From the NCBI GenBank assembly GCA_963701265.1, contig OY969581.1:1550001-1614000 (forward strand): a stretch of DNA of 64,000 bases. Reading direction: 5' to 3'. Both the position numbers and the translations under genes were made by a program. The first letter of the stretch is position 1. Every line of letters begins with the position of its first letter. This document shows, piece after piece, positions 32,772-40,486 of this stretch. A model generated the notes under the pieces. That model was not told the origin of the DNA and searched no databases. It was given only the letters and a program-made list of their open reading frames with translations. Source of the stretch: VRUE01 sp963701265 (lineage in GTDB: Bacteria > Actinomycetota > Thermoleophilia > Solirubrobacterales > 70-9).

Positions 32772-33659
32772 TCAGTAGACGAGTTGGACGGCGAGGTAGT
32801 AGCCCACTACCACGGTGAAGAAGACGGCATCGAGGCGGTCGAGGATGCCGCCGTGGGGGCCGAAGAGGGTGCCGGTGTCCTTGGTGCCGAGGTCGCGCTT
32901 CAGCATCGACTCGAAGAGGTCGCCGACTGGGGCGATTGCGGCGACCGCGGCGCCGATGATCAGTGCGTCCACTCCGGAGAGCCAGTCTTGGTAGAGGCCG
33001 GCGAACCAGAAGGCCATCGTGCCGATCAGGAAGCCGCCGAGCAGGCCCTCGAGGGTCTTGTTGGGCGAGAGGCTCGGGGCGATCTTGTGCGAGCCGAACA
33101 TGCGCCCGGTCGCGTAGGCGCCGGTATCGGCGGCGAAGGTGCCGACCAAGACGTCGATCAGCAGGGCGGCGCCGTGGTCCGGCAGATCGCGCAGCAGCAC
33201 GGCGTGGACGAGCGGGATGCCGATCCAGACGATGCCGAGCAGGGTGACCCCCATCGACATCGTGATCCCGTCGCGGTGGTGGCGATCGGCGCCGAAGAAG
33301 AAGAGCACCGGGAACGAGGCGGCGAGGATCAGCAGGACGTTGAAGGCGGTGCCGAAGTGGGCGGCGAGGATCAGGGCCGGGACGGCGACGTAGGCGGCGC
33401 GCTGGATCGGCCGCACCTCGCCCGTCATCGCCAGGTACTCGCGCAGGCAGAGCACGCCGACGGCGATCATCGCGAGCGTGAAGACCAGCCCGCCGGCAAC
33501 CGTGATCGCGATCGCGAAGACGATCGCCGGAATCGCGAAGAGGATCCGCTTTGCCGTCTCCCCGCTCCTCTTCCCACTCCGCCGCTTGCGCGGCGGGCGC
33601 GGCTGCCGTTTGGGTTTCGGCGCTTCGTCGAGCAGGTCGTCGTCGAAGAGGTCCTGCAT
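32772..33659 (-). CDS. cdsA: Phosphatidate cytidylyltransferase
   Basis: CdsA makes CDP-diacylglycerol from phosphatidate and CTP at the membrane. The 295-residue protein has a basic N-terminal arm (KPKRQPRPPRKRRSGKRSG), eight or so membrane helices, and the family signature SLSPNKTLEGLLGG with GDLFESMLKRDLGTKDTG and GPHGGILDRLDA. The start at 33659 overlaps the uppS stop. An 80-base gap separates it from dxr. Its product feeds PgsA at the end of the same operon. Confidence 0.96.
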   Translation of the reverse strand: MQDLFDDDLLDEAPKPKRQPRPPRKRRSGKRSGETAKRILFAIPAIVFAIAITVAGGLVFTLAMIAVGVLCLREYLAMTGEVRPIQRAAYVAVPALILAAHFGTAFNVLLILAASFPVLFFFGADRHHRDGITMSMGVTLLGIVWIGIPLVHAVLLRDLPDHGAALLIDVLVGTFAADTGAYATGRMFGSHKIAPSLSPNKTLEGLLGGFLIGTMAFWFAGLYQDWLSGVDALIIGAAVAAIAPVGDLFESMLKRDLGTKDTGTLFGPHGGILDRLDAVFFTVVVGYYLAVQLVY

Positions 33660-34330
33660 CAGGTCCTCGCTCCAAAGCGCCGCTGCCGCGCCTCGAACTC
33701 ACGCAGACAGCCTTCGAGCGCGGCGCGGTCGAAGTCGGGCCAGAGCTCGTCGCGGAAGATCATCTCCGAGTAGGCGCACTGCCAGAGCAGGTAGTTGGAG
33801 GTCCGCTGCTCACCGCTGGTGCGGATCAAGAGGTCCGGGTCGTGCATCTCGGGCGCGTAGAGGTGGCGGCGGAACTCCTCCTCGGAGCCCCCGTCGAAGC
33901 GCTGTGCGGCATCGATGATCTCCGCCCGGCCGCCGTAGTTGAAGGCGACGAAGAGGGTGATCCGCTCGTTGTCCGCGGTCGTCTCTTCGGCCCAGTCCAT
34001 GCGGCGGACGAGCTCCTCTGAGACACCCTCGCGGCGGCCGATGAAACGCATCCGCACGCCCTCCTCGTCGAGCTCGGGCGTCTCGGACTCAATCCGTTCG
34101 CCGAACATCGCCATCAGGCCCTCGACCTCCGCTGCCGGCCGCGACCAGTTCTCGGTCGAGAACGAGTAGACGGTCAGCTCCTCGATCCCCAGCTCGACCG
34201 CGTCACGCAGCCGCGCCTTCACCGTGTCGGCTCCAGCCCGATGCCCCTCTACGACGGGCAGGCCCTGGTTCTGGGCCCAGCGCCCGTTGCCGTCGGTGAT
34301 GATCGCCACGTACCGCGCGGAGGCACTCAC
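33659..34330 (-). CDS. uppS: Undecaprenyl diphosphate synthase (cis-prenyltransferase)
   Basis: UppS makes the C55 carrier lipid for peptidoglycan. The 223-residue protein has the catalytic Asp13 in the P-loop ITDGNGRWA, GHRAGADTVK, YSFSTENWSRP, FVAFNYGGRAEI and LLIRTSGEQRTSNYLLWQ. Thr12 replaces the near-universal Met of MDGNGRWA. Length is at the short end of the family. It overlaps frr by four bases and cdsA by one, so the three are coupled. Confidence 0.95.
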   Translation of the reverse strand: MSASARYVAIITDGNGRWAQNQGLPVVEGHRAGADTVKARLRDAVELGIEELTVYSFSTENWSRPAAEVEGLMAMFGERIESETPELDEEGVRMRFIGRREGVSEELVRRMDWAEETTADNERITLFVAFNYGGRAEIIDAAQRFDGGSEEEFRRHLYAPEMHDPDLLIRTSGEQRTSNYLLWQCAYSEMIFRDELWPDFDRAALEGCLREFEARQRRFGART

Positions 34331-34890
34331 ACCTCCAGGATCTCCTCTTCCTTCCCCTTGAGGAGTGAGTCGATCTCGGCGATCGAGTCGTCGGTCTGCT
34401 TCTGCAGGGCGGCCTCGGCGCGGCGCTCGTCGTCCTCGCCGACTTCGCCCTCGTTTTTCAGCTCGCGCAGGTCTTGCATCACGTCGCGGCGGATGTTGCG
34501 GATCGCGATCCGGCCCTCCTCGGCGACGCCGTGCACCACCTTGACCATCTCGCGGCGGCGCTCCTCGGTCAGCTCGGGGATCTGCAGGCGGACGACGTTG
34601 CCGTCGTTGCTCGGCGTCAGTCCGACGTCGGACTCCTGGATCGCTTTCTCGATCGCCCCGATCGAGCCCTTGTCGAAGGGCGTCACGGTGAGCAGGCGGG
34701 CGTCGGAGGTGGCGATGTTGGCCAGCTGCTTGAGCGGTGTCTGCGCCCCGTAGTAGTCGACGCTGATGCGGTCGAGCAGATGCGGCGAGGCGCGGCCGGT
34801 GCGCACGGTTGCCAGCTCGCCGCGGCTGGATTCGACCGACTTGGCCATGCGGCCTTCGGCGTCCTTGAGCAGTTCGTCGATCAGCTCCAC
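34327..34890 (-). CDS. frr: Ribosome recycling factor
   Basis: RRF, with EF-G, splits the post-termination ribosome. At 187 residues it is of standard length. The family features are the N-terminal long helix (RMAKSVESSRGELATVRTGRASPHLLDRI), the YYGAQTPLKQLANI linker and the C-terminal helix pair (EERRREMVKVVHGVAEEGRIAIRNIRRD). It lies 16 bases downstream of pyrH in the rpsB-tsf-pyrH-frr order seen in most bacteria. Confidence 0.97.
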   Translation of the reverse strand: MELIDELLKDAEGRMAKSVESSRGELATVRTGRASPHLLDRISVDYYGAQTPLKQLANIATSDARLLTVTPFDKGSIGAIEKAIQESDVGLTPSNDGNVVRLQIPELTEERRREMVKVVHGVAEEGRIAIRNIRRDVMQDLRELKNEGEVGEDDERRAEAALQKQTDDSIAEIDSLLKGKEEEILEV

Positions 34891-34906
34891 TGGGCCCCCG
34901 TTGTCG

Positions 34907-35641
34907 TCACTCGGCGGGCCTGCTGGAGACCAGCGTGCCCACCCTCTCGCCGCTGACGATCCTATCTATGTTGCTGGCGTCCCCCATGTTGAAGACGTAA
35001 ATCGGCAGATCGTTGTCCATGCAGAGCGAGAGCGCGGTCGAGTCCATCACTTTGAGCCCGCGCTCGATCGCCTCGCGGTGGCCGATCGCGGCGATGAACT
35101 TGGCGTCCGGATTGGTCGCCGGATCGGAGTCGTAGACGCCCTCGACCCCGTTCTTTGCCATCAGGATCGCCTGGGCATGGATCTCCAGGGCGCGCAGCGC
35201 GGCCGCGGTATCGGTGGTGAAGAACGGGTTGCCGGTGCCGGCGGCGAAGATCACCACGCGGCCCTTCTCCAGGTGTCGCATGGCGCGGCGGCGGATGTAG
35301 GGCTCCGCCACCTCCTTGACGTCGATCGCCGAGAGCACCCGGGTGTGCTCTCCCGTCTTCTCCAGCGCGTCCTGCAGGGTCAGCGCGTTGAGCACCGTCG
35401 CCAGCATGCCCATGTAGTCGCCGGTTGCACGGTCCATGCCCTCGGCCGCCGCGGCAAGGCCGCGGTAGATGTTGCCGGCGCCGACCACGATCGCGACCTC
35501 GACGCCGCGCGCACGGATCGCCGCGATCTGCTCGGCGATGCGCTGCACCTCCACCGCATCGGTGCCGTGGGGAAGGTCCCCCATCAGCGCCTCGCCGGAG
35601 AGCTTGAGCAGGATCCGTTTGAACTTGGGGTCGTTGGCCAT
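34907..35641 (-). CDS. pyrH: UMP kinase
   Basis: PyrH phosphorylates UMP to UDP and is usually controlled by GTP and UTP. The 244-residue amino-acid-kinase-fold protein has KRILLKLSGEALMGD, VGAGNIYRG, the YMGMLATVLNALTLQDALE helix, FAAGTGNPFFTTDTAAALRA and DKG-type residues near the C-terminus. It follows tsf by 14 bases on the minus strand. Confidence 0.97.
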   Translation of the reverse strand: MANDPKFKRILLKLSGEALMGDLPHGTDAVEVQRIAEQIAAIRARGVEVAIVVGAGNIYRGLAAAAEGMDRATGDYMGMLATVLNALTLQDALEKTGEHTRVLSAIDVKEVAEPYIRRRAMRHLEKGRVVIFAAGTGNPFFTTDTAAALRALEIHAQAILMAKNGVEGVYDSDPATNPDAKFIAAIGHREAIERGLKVMDSTALSLCMDNDLPIYVFNMGDASNIDRIVSGERVGTLVSSRPAE

Positions 35642-35655
35642 CTAGGCCCGCGAGC

Positions 35656-36261
35656 CTATTCGTCGCCGACGCGGAAGTAGGCGAAGCGCGCGATGCGGAT
35701 GTTCTCGCCGGTCTTGGCGGCGAGCTCCTGACGCAGCTCCTCGATCGACTTCGAGTCGTGCTTCTCGGCGTTGACGTGCGCCTGGTCGAGCAGGGCCACT
35801 TCCTGGCCCCACTTGGCCAGCTGGCCCGCGACGATCTTCTCGACCACGTTGTCGGGCTTGCCTTCATCGCGCGCCTTCTCCTCGAAGACCCGCTTTTCGG
35901 CCTCGCGCTCCTCCTCGGAGATCTCATCCGTGGTCACGTACTGGGGCGAGGTAGCGGCGACGTGCAGGGCGACCTCGTAGGCGAACGCCTTGAAATCCTC
36001 GTTGCGAGCGACGAAGTCGGTCTCACACTGGACTTCGACCATCGCCCCGACCTTGTCGTTGGCGTGGATGTAGGAGGCGACGACCCCCTCGTTGGTGCCG
36101 CGCCCCTCCCGCTTGGCGGCAGAGGCCTGCCCCTTCACCCGCAGGATCTCGATCGCGCGGTCAACGTCACCGTCGGACTCGGTCAGCGCCGACTTGCAGT
36201 CCATCATCGCCGCCCCGGTCCGATCCCGCAGCGCCTTCACATCAGCAGCCGTAACGCTCAC
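35656..36261 (-). CDS. tsf: Elongation factor Ts
   Basis: EF-Ts is the nucleotide exchange factor for EF-Tu. The 201 residues start with the UBA-like N-terminal domain (VTAADVKALRDRTGAAMMDCKSAL), contain the TDFVARNEDF contact motif, and end after one core repeat, so this is the short form rather than the roughly 280-residue type with a duplicated core. The start overlaps the rpsB stop by four bases. Confidence 0.96.
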   Translation of the reverse strand: MSVTAADVKALRDRTGAAMMDCKSALTESDGDVDRAIEILRVKGQASAAKREGRGTNEGVVASYIHANDKVGAMVEVQCETDFVARNEDFKAFAYEVALHVAATSPQYVTTDEISEEEREAEKRVFEEKARDEGKPDNVVEKIVAGQLAKWGQEVALLDQAHVNAEKHDSKSIEELRQELAAKTGENIRIARFAYFRVGDE

Positions 36262-37460
36262 GACTCCCCTCCCTCTTTCGCAGCCTCGTCTTTCTCAGCG
36301 GGCTCACTCGGTGCTTTCTCCTCGGCAGCGGCTTTGGCTGGAGCTTTCTCCTCAGCAGCTGGCTGCTCCGCTGCTTTCTCAGTCTCTGCCGGCTTGGCAG
36401 GAGCTTTCTCCGCGGCAGCGGGCTCAGCCTGCTTGGCCACGGGCACAGGTGCTTTAGACGCCCCTCCCGCGGGTGGTGTGGGGCTGGGTGCCTCGCCCGC
36501 AGCTTGCGAGGACGAGGCGCCCTGCCCCGCGACAGGACCCGCGGGCTGGGTGGCCTGACCCTGAGCCGGTGAGCTTTGTCCCTGACCCTGAGGCGCCTTG
36601 GCCTGAGCCTGGGCCGCCTGAGCCTGCTTCGCAGCCTCCGCTTCGGCAGCAGCCTTCTTAGCCGCTTCCTCCGCGGCAACCCGCACTTTCTCTTCCTCCT
36701 CGCGCTTCTTGCGCTCTTCCTCTTCCTTCTTGCGCCGTTCCATTTCGACCGCGATGCGCTTCTCCTCCTGGACCCGCCAGGCGCCGGCGCCCTGCTCGAC
36801 CGCGCCGCCGATCGTGCCGATCACCAGCTGGCAGGAGCGGATCGCGTCGTCGTTGCCGGGGATCACGAAATCGATCGGCTTCGGGTCGCAGTTGGTATCG
36901 ACCAGGCCGATGATCGGGATCCGCAGGCGGGCCGCCTCGCGCACCGCGATCTCCTCGGTTTTGAGGTCGGTGACGAAGACGGCGTCCGGCAGGCGGTCCA
37001 TGTCGCGGACGCCGCCGAGGTTGAACTCGAGCTTGGCGAGTTCGGCCAGCATGCCCATCCGCTCCTTCGTCGGCAGCAGCTCGAGCTTGCCCTCATCGCG
37101 CCAGCCGGTCAGCTCGTGCAGGCGCGCAATCCGCGCCGACATCGTGTTGAAGTTGGTCAGCAGGCCGCCGAGCCAGCGTTGGTTGACGTAGGGCATCTTG
37201 CAGCGATCAGCCCATTCTTCGACCGGGCCGCGCGCCTGCTTCTTGGTGCCGACGAAGAGCACCGTGCCGCCGCCGCTGGCCAGCTCGCCGGCGAAGCGGC
37301 GGGCGTTCTCCAGCAGCGCCTCGGTTTGGACGAGGTCGATGATGTGGATCCCGTCCAGCTCGCCGAAGATGTAGCGGCGCATGTTCGGGTTCCAGCGACG
37401 GGTCTGGTGGCCGAAGTGGACTCCGGCCTCCAGCAACTCTTTGAGGCCTGCCTCTGGCAT
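36258..37460 (-). CDS. rpsB: 30S ribosomal protein S2 with a long C-terminal extension
   Basis: Residues 1 to about 230 are an ordinary S2: LLEAGVHFGHQTRRWNPNM, VLFVGTKKQA, YVNQRWLGGLLTNF, PDAVFVTDL and PIIGLVDTNCDP are all there. Another roughly 170 residues follow. Positions 231-275 are a Lys/Glu-rich predicted coiled coil, 275-345 are Gln/Ala/Pro/Gly-rich, and the rest are repeated Ala-Glu-Lys-Pro units (AEEKAPAK and similar) ending EGGES. Total length is 400 against about 230-270 in most bacteria. The frame is open throughout and meets tsf with a normal four-base overlap, so the tail is genuinely encoded. A good Shine-Dalgarno (AAGGAGCT) precedes the ATG. Confidence 0.96.
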   Translation of the reverse strand: MPEAGLKELLEAGVHFGHQTRRWNPNMRRYIFGELDGIHIIDLVQTEALLENARRFAGELASGGGTVLFVGTKKQARGPVEEWADRCKMPYVNQRWLGGLLTNFNTMSARIARLHELTGWRDEGKLELLPTKERMGMLAELAKLEFNLGGVRDMDRLPDAVFVTDLKTEEIAVREAARLRIPIIGLVDTNCDPKPIDFVIPGNDDAIRSCQLVIGTIGGAVEQGAGAWRVQEEKRIAVEMERRKKEEEERKKREEEEKVRVAAEEAAKKAAAEAEAAKQAQAAQAQAKAPQGQGQSSPAQGQATQPAGPVAGQGASSSQAAGEAPSPTPPAGGASKAPVPVAKQAEPAAAEKAPAKPAETEKAAEQPAAEEKAPAKAAAEEKAPSEPAEKDEAAKEGGES

Positions 37461-37572
37461 AGGTGAAGCTCCTTGGTTTTGACTGTGTGTCCCGCCGCCC
37501 TAGCCGGGTTCCGGCGCAATGCCGGTCAGGATCCGGGTCGGTACGTACGGGGGTAGGTTTCCGAGCCGACGG

Positions 37573-37578
37573 ATTGTA
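37573..37578 (-). promoter_or_regulatory. Putative -10 box for the rpsB operon
   Basis: In the 133-base gap between rluD and rpsB the minus strand has TACAAT, one change from the consensus TATAAT, about 110 bases before the rpsB start. No good -35 lies at 16-18 bases spacing. The leader downstream holds GC-rich inverted segments that could fold, possibly for S2 autoregulation (inference). Confidence 0.35.
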
Positions 37579-37593
37579 GAGCGGACGCAGCCT

Positions 37594-38264
37594 TCAGGCG
37601 CCGCGGGCCGCAGCCAGGACGGCGGCCAGATCAGCCGGCAACTCCGAGCTGAAGCTGAGTCGCTCGCCGCTCTGGGGATGATTGAAGGCAAGCCGGTGGG
37701 CGTGGAGGAATTGACGCTGCAAGCCGTACTTCTTGCCACCGCCGTAGGTCGCGTCGCCAACCAGTGGGTGTCCAATCGCGGCGAAGTGGGCGCGGATCTG
37801 GTGCGTGCGACCGGTCTCCAGGCGGGCCTCGAGGTAGGTCTCGGCGGTCAAGAGCTCGAGCACTTCGAAGTGTGTGCGGGCCTGCCGCGAGGCAGCACCG
37901 GAGACCGCCATGCGGTGGCGTTGGCGCGAGGCGCGGCCAATCGGGGCATCGATCGTGCCCGTTCGCGAAGCGAGGTGACCCTTGGCCAGGGCAAGGTAGA
38001 TCCGCTCGACCTCGCGGCGCTGGACCTGTGCTTGCAAAGCGCTGTGGGTGGCATCGTTGCGAGCGACGACCAGAAGACCGCTGGTGTCCTTGTCGAGGCG
38101 GTGGACGATCCCCGGCCGCTCAGCTTCCTCCCCCCGCCGAGCATGTCACCGAGCTCGCTGACCAGGGTCGCGCCCGTGTGCGAGGGCGCCGGATGGACCA
38201 CCAGGCCGGCGGGCTTGTCGACCACCGCCAAGTCGTCGTCCACATGAACGATCCGCAGATTCAT
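37594..38264 (-). pseudogene. rluD: RluD-type pseudouridine synthase, frameshifted at a homopolymer
   Basis: Two frames together give one RluA/RluD family enzyme. The first (from ATG 38264, good GGAGGTGG site) reads MNLRIVHVDDDLAVVDKPAGLVVHP to LGGG. After a run of six C on the plus strand (38130-38135) the correct frame continues EEAERPGIVHRLDKDTSG (catalytic Asp), then ALQAQVQRREVERIYLALAKG, LETGRTHQIRAHF and LHAHRLAFNHP to the stop at 37594. One added base in the run restores the gene. This is either a sequencing error, a real null, or slippage. The usual N-terminal S4 RNA-binding domain is absent, with lspA ending only 58 bases upstream. Confidence 0.85.
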
Positions 38265-38279
38265 CCTCATCCACCTCCG

Positions 38280-38326
38280 TTCCGGTGCGCTTTATGCGCC
38301 CGTGGGGTGCAAAAGGCGCACCGGAA
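38280..38326. repeat. Long palindrome between lspA and rluD
   Basis: Nearly the whole 58-base gap is an inverted repeat. TTCCGGTGCGC (38280-38290) pairs perfectly with GCGCACCGGAA (38316-38326). A five-base weaker section and a six-base inner stem (GCGCCC with GGGTGC) close on the three-base loop GTG. Of 22 positions 19 are Watson-Crick; two more are G-T wobbles only if the plus strand is transcribed. There is no T-run, so it is not a classical terminator. It precedes the rluD ribosome-binding site by a few bases. Confidence 0.75.
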
Positions 38327-38328
38327 GG

Positions 38329-38790
38329 TCAACGTGCTCCGTCCTCGCGCATGTAGGAGAGAGCGAGCAGGAGTACCCCCGCCGTTACGGCGACATCGGC
38401 CAGGTTGAAGGCGGGCCAGTTGCCAATCGCGATGTAGTCGGTGACGGCGTCGGCGCGGATCCGGTCGGCGAGGTTGCCGATCGCCCCGCCGGCAAGCAGG
38501 CCGGCCGCCACCCACATGCCGGGCCGCGTCGGATCGCGCGAGAAGAGGTAGGCGACGACCCCGAGCGCAAGCGCGGTCACCAGCACCAGCCGCGTGCCGC
38601 CCCCTGCCGCGAGACCGAAGGCGACGCCGCTGTTGTGGGAGAGCGTCAGGCCGATCGGGCCGAGGACGTCGACGTCCTCCCCCGCGGTCAGGTTCGCCTC
38701 GATCAGCGACTTGGCCGCCTGGTCGAGGACAACGACGATCCCGGCCAGGGCGCCGGCGAGGCGCCAGGCGCGGGCGCGGGCGGCGCTCAC
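38329..38790 (-). CDS. lspA: Lipoprotein signal peptidase (signal peptidase II)
   Basis: LspA removes the signal peptide from diacylglyceryl-modified prolipoproteins. The 153-residue protein has four membrane helices. The two catalytic aspartates are in AIGNLADRI and FNLADVAV, and the conserved Asn of SHNSGVAFG is present. The start is GTG at 38790, overlapping the YggT stop by four bases; a longer frame to 39330 is a shadow. The order yggT-lspA-rluD is typical of actinobacteria, though divIVA is missing here. Confidence 0.94.
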   Translation of the reverse strand: MSAARARAWRLAGALAGIVVVLDQAAKSLIEANLTAGEDVDVLGPIGLTLSHNSGVAFGLAAGGGTRLVLVTALALGVVAYLFSRDPTRPGMWVAAGLLAGGAIGNLADRIRADAVTDYIAIGNWPAFNLADVAVTAGVLLLALSYMREDGAR

Positions 38791-39089
38791 CCTTCGATCA
38801 GGCCGACGACGACGACCCGCACGATGAAGAGCAGGATCACGCCGAGGATCGGGCTGAGGTCGAGGGCGAAGCCGCCGCCACCGATCGGCGGCAGGAAGCG
38901 CCGGAAGAAGTTGAGGTAGGGATCGGTGGTCTCTTTGATGAAGTCGAGCGTCGCTCGCAGCGCCCGGTTGTAGGGCATGCGGGGAATCCAGGAGCTGAGC
39001 ACGTTGAGGAAGATGAGGATGATGTAGACGAGGAAGAGGGCGCTGACGTAGTCGGCCACGTCGAAGCGGGTCAGGGCGAGCGCGATCAT
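38787..39089 (-). CDS. YggT-family membrane protein
   Basis: A 100-residue protein with two hydrophobic helices flanking the family motif WIPRMPYNRALRATLDFIKETTDPYLNFFRRFLPP. YggT proteins sit in division gene clusters next to sepF in Gram-positive bacteria and have a poorly defined role in envelope or division. The gene overlaps both neighbours by four bases (proC upstream, lspA downstream). Confidence 0.9.
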   Translation of the reverse strand: MIALALTRFDVADYVSALFLVYIILIFLNVLSSWIPRMPYNRALRATLDFIKETTDPYLNFFRRFLPPIGGGGFALDLSPILGVILLFIVRVVVVGLIEG

Positions 39090-39826
39090 CCCCGCATCCT
39101 CTCCAGCGAGGCCCGCACCGCGGCTTCAAATGCCTCGCGGGCACCCTCGCGCTCCAGCGCCTCCAACCCCGCCTCGGTGCTGCCGCCCGGCGATGCCACC
39201 GCCTTGCGCACATCAGCTGGGTGGCGGCGGCGCAGCAGCTCGGCGGTGCCGGCGGTCGTCTCAACGACCAGGTCGCGGGCGAGCTCCTGATCCAGCCCGC
39301 TGGCCGCGCCGGCATCGGCGATCGCCTCAACCGCGAGGGCGACGTAAGCCGGTGCGCAGCCCATCACCGCCGTCGCCGCATCGAATTCAGCGTCGTCCAG
39401 ATCGACCACGTGCCCGAGGCTCTCGAGCAGGACTCTCACTCCCGCGTGACGCGAGCCCGCCACGCAGAGCACGCCCCTGCGCACTTCGACCCCAACGTTC
39501 GGCATCAACCGCACGACCTCGGCGTCGGGGAAAGCGCCCTCGACGCGCTCGAGCGAGGTGGCACCGAGCAGCGAGACGAGCACCTTCGCGGCGGCAAGTT
39601 CAGCGGCGACTTGGTCGAGCTTCGCCGGCTTGACCGCGAGCACAACGACATCCGACCGCTCCGCCAGCTCGGCGTTGGAGGCGAGGGCCTCGCCTTTGAG
39701 CTCGGCGGCGAGCTCGGCGGCGCGTCCGGAGCCGCTATCGGTAAAGAGCATGCCATCGGCCTGGCCGCGCAGCCCCCGGGCCATCGCCGCCGCCATATTT
39801 CCGGACCCGCAGAAGCCGATGACCAT
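39086..39826 (-). CDS. proC: Pyrroline-5-carboxylate reductase
   Basis: ProC makes proline from pyrroline-5-carboxylate with NAD(P)H. The 246 residues have the Rossmann start MVIGFCGSGNMAAAMARGL, VVLAVKPAKLDQV, VRLMPNVGVEVRRG and the C-terminal signature VETTAGTAELL with SPGGSTEAGLEALE. Length is slightly short for the family. It lies between sepF and yggT, an order found in some Gram-positives, and has an ATG start at 39826. Confidence 0.94.
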   Translation of the reverse strand: MVIGFCGSGNMAAAMARGLRGQADGMLFTDSGSGRAAELAAELKGEALASNAELAERSDVVVLAVKPAKLDQVAAELAAAKVLVSLLGATSLERVEGAFPDAEVVRLMPNVGVEVRRGVLCVAGSRHAGVRVLLESLGHVVDLDDAEFDAATAVMGCAPAYVALAVEAIADAGAASGLDQELARDLVVETTAGTAELLRRRHPADVRKAVASPGGSTEAGLEALEREGAREAFEAAVRASLERMRG

Positions 39827-39872
39827 CGCCCGGGGAGACTAGTCCCCCGGGCCAGCGCCAGGGGCGCCAGGG

Positions 39873-40418
39873 CTAGGACTGGTTGAAGAAGCCTTTGTCG
39901 AGCAGCCGCGCCTTCTCCTCGGCGGAGACCTCGACGTTGCGCGGCGTCAGCAGGAAGATCTTCTCGGCGATCCGCTGCATGCCGCCGTCCAGCGAGTAGG
40001 TCAAACCGGAGCAGAAGTCGATCATCCGCTTCGAGAGCTCGTGATCGGTCGTCTGCAGGTTGAGGATGACCGGGACCTGGCGCTTGAACTGGTCGGCCAC
40101 CTGCTGGGCGTCGTTGAAGTTGCGTGGGATGACCAGGTGGACCTGGACATCGGAGTCGCCGTTGCCGACCGGGCGCAGCGTGCGGGTGCGCGAGGCCGCG
40201 ATCGGCTCGTCGTCGGCGAAGATGTCGTCGATCTCGTCGCGCCGCGAACGGCGGGCGCTCGGCAGGCGACGGACCTGAGCCGACTCGCGCCGGCCTTCGT
40301 GAGCGTCTTCGGAGCTCGTTTCGGGCTCGAAGTCTTCTTCGTACTCGGGGCCGTAGTCGTGGTCCTCGGCAAGTCCGAAGTAGACCAGCGCTCTATGCCA
40401 TGTATCGCGTAGGGCCAT
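39873..40418 (-). CDS. sepF: Cell division protein SepF
   Basis: SepF anchors FtsZ to the membrane and shapes the septum. The 181-residue protein has an N-terminal amphipathic-helix candidate (MALRDTWHRALVYFGLAED), an acidic and Arg-rich linker, and the SepF core: VHLVIPRNFNDAQQVADQFK, PVILNLQTTDHELSKRMIDFCSGLTYSLDGGMQRIAEKIFLLTPRNVEVS. The start ATG at 40418 is set by family alignment; the open frame continues upstream to 40550 without homology. In actinobacteria, which lack FtsA, SepF is the main FtsZ tether. Confidence 0.95.
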   Translation of the reverse strand: MALRDTWHRALVYFGLAEDHDYGPEYEEDFEPETSSEDAHEGRRESAQVRRLPSARRSRRDEIDDIFADDEPIAASRTRTLRPVGNGDSDVQVHLVIPRNFNDAQQVADQFKRQVPVILNLQTTDHELSKRMIDFCSGLTYSLDGGMQRIAEKIFLLTPRNVEVSAEEKARLLDKGFFNQS

Positions 40419-40486
40419 GATTAATCGCGTGATTCGGCCTTCGGAGGCCGACTCCTTTACGGAATTATGACTATGCGCGTGCCGAT

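Noticed and set aside
36258..36770. The repetitive 3' end of rpsB as an inserted element or minisatellite
   Set aside because: The repeats are short, degenerate at the codon level and in frame to a normal tsf overlap; they are better read as a low-complexity protein tail.
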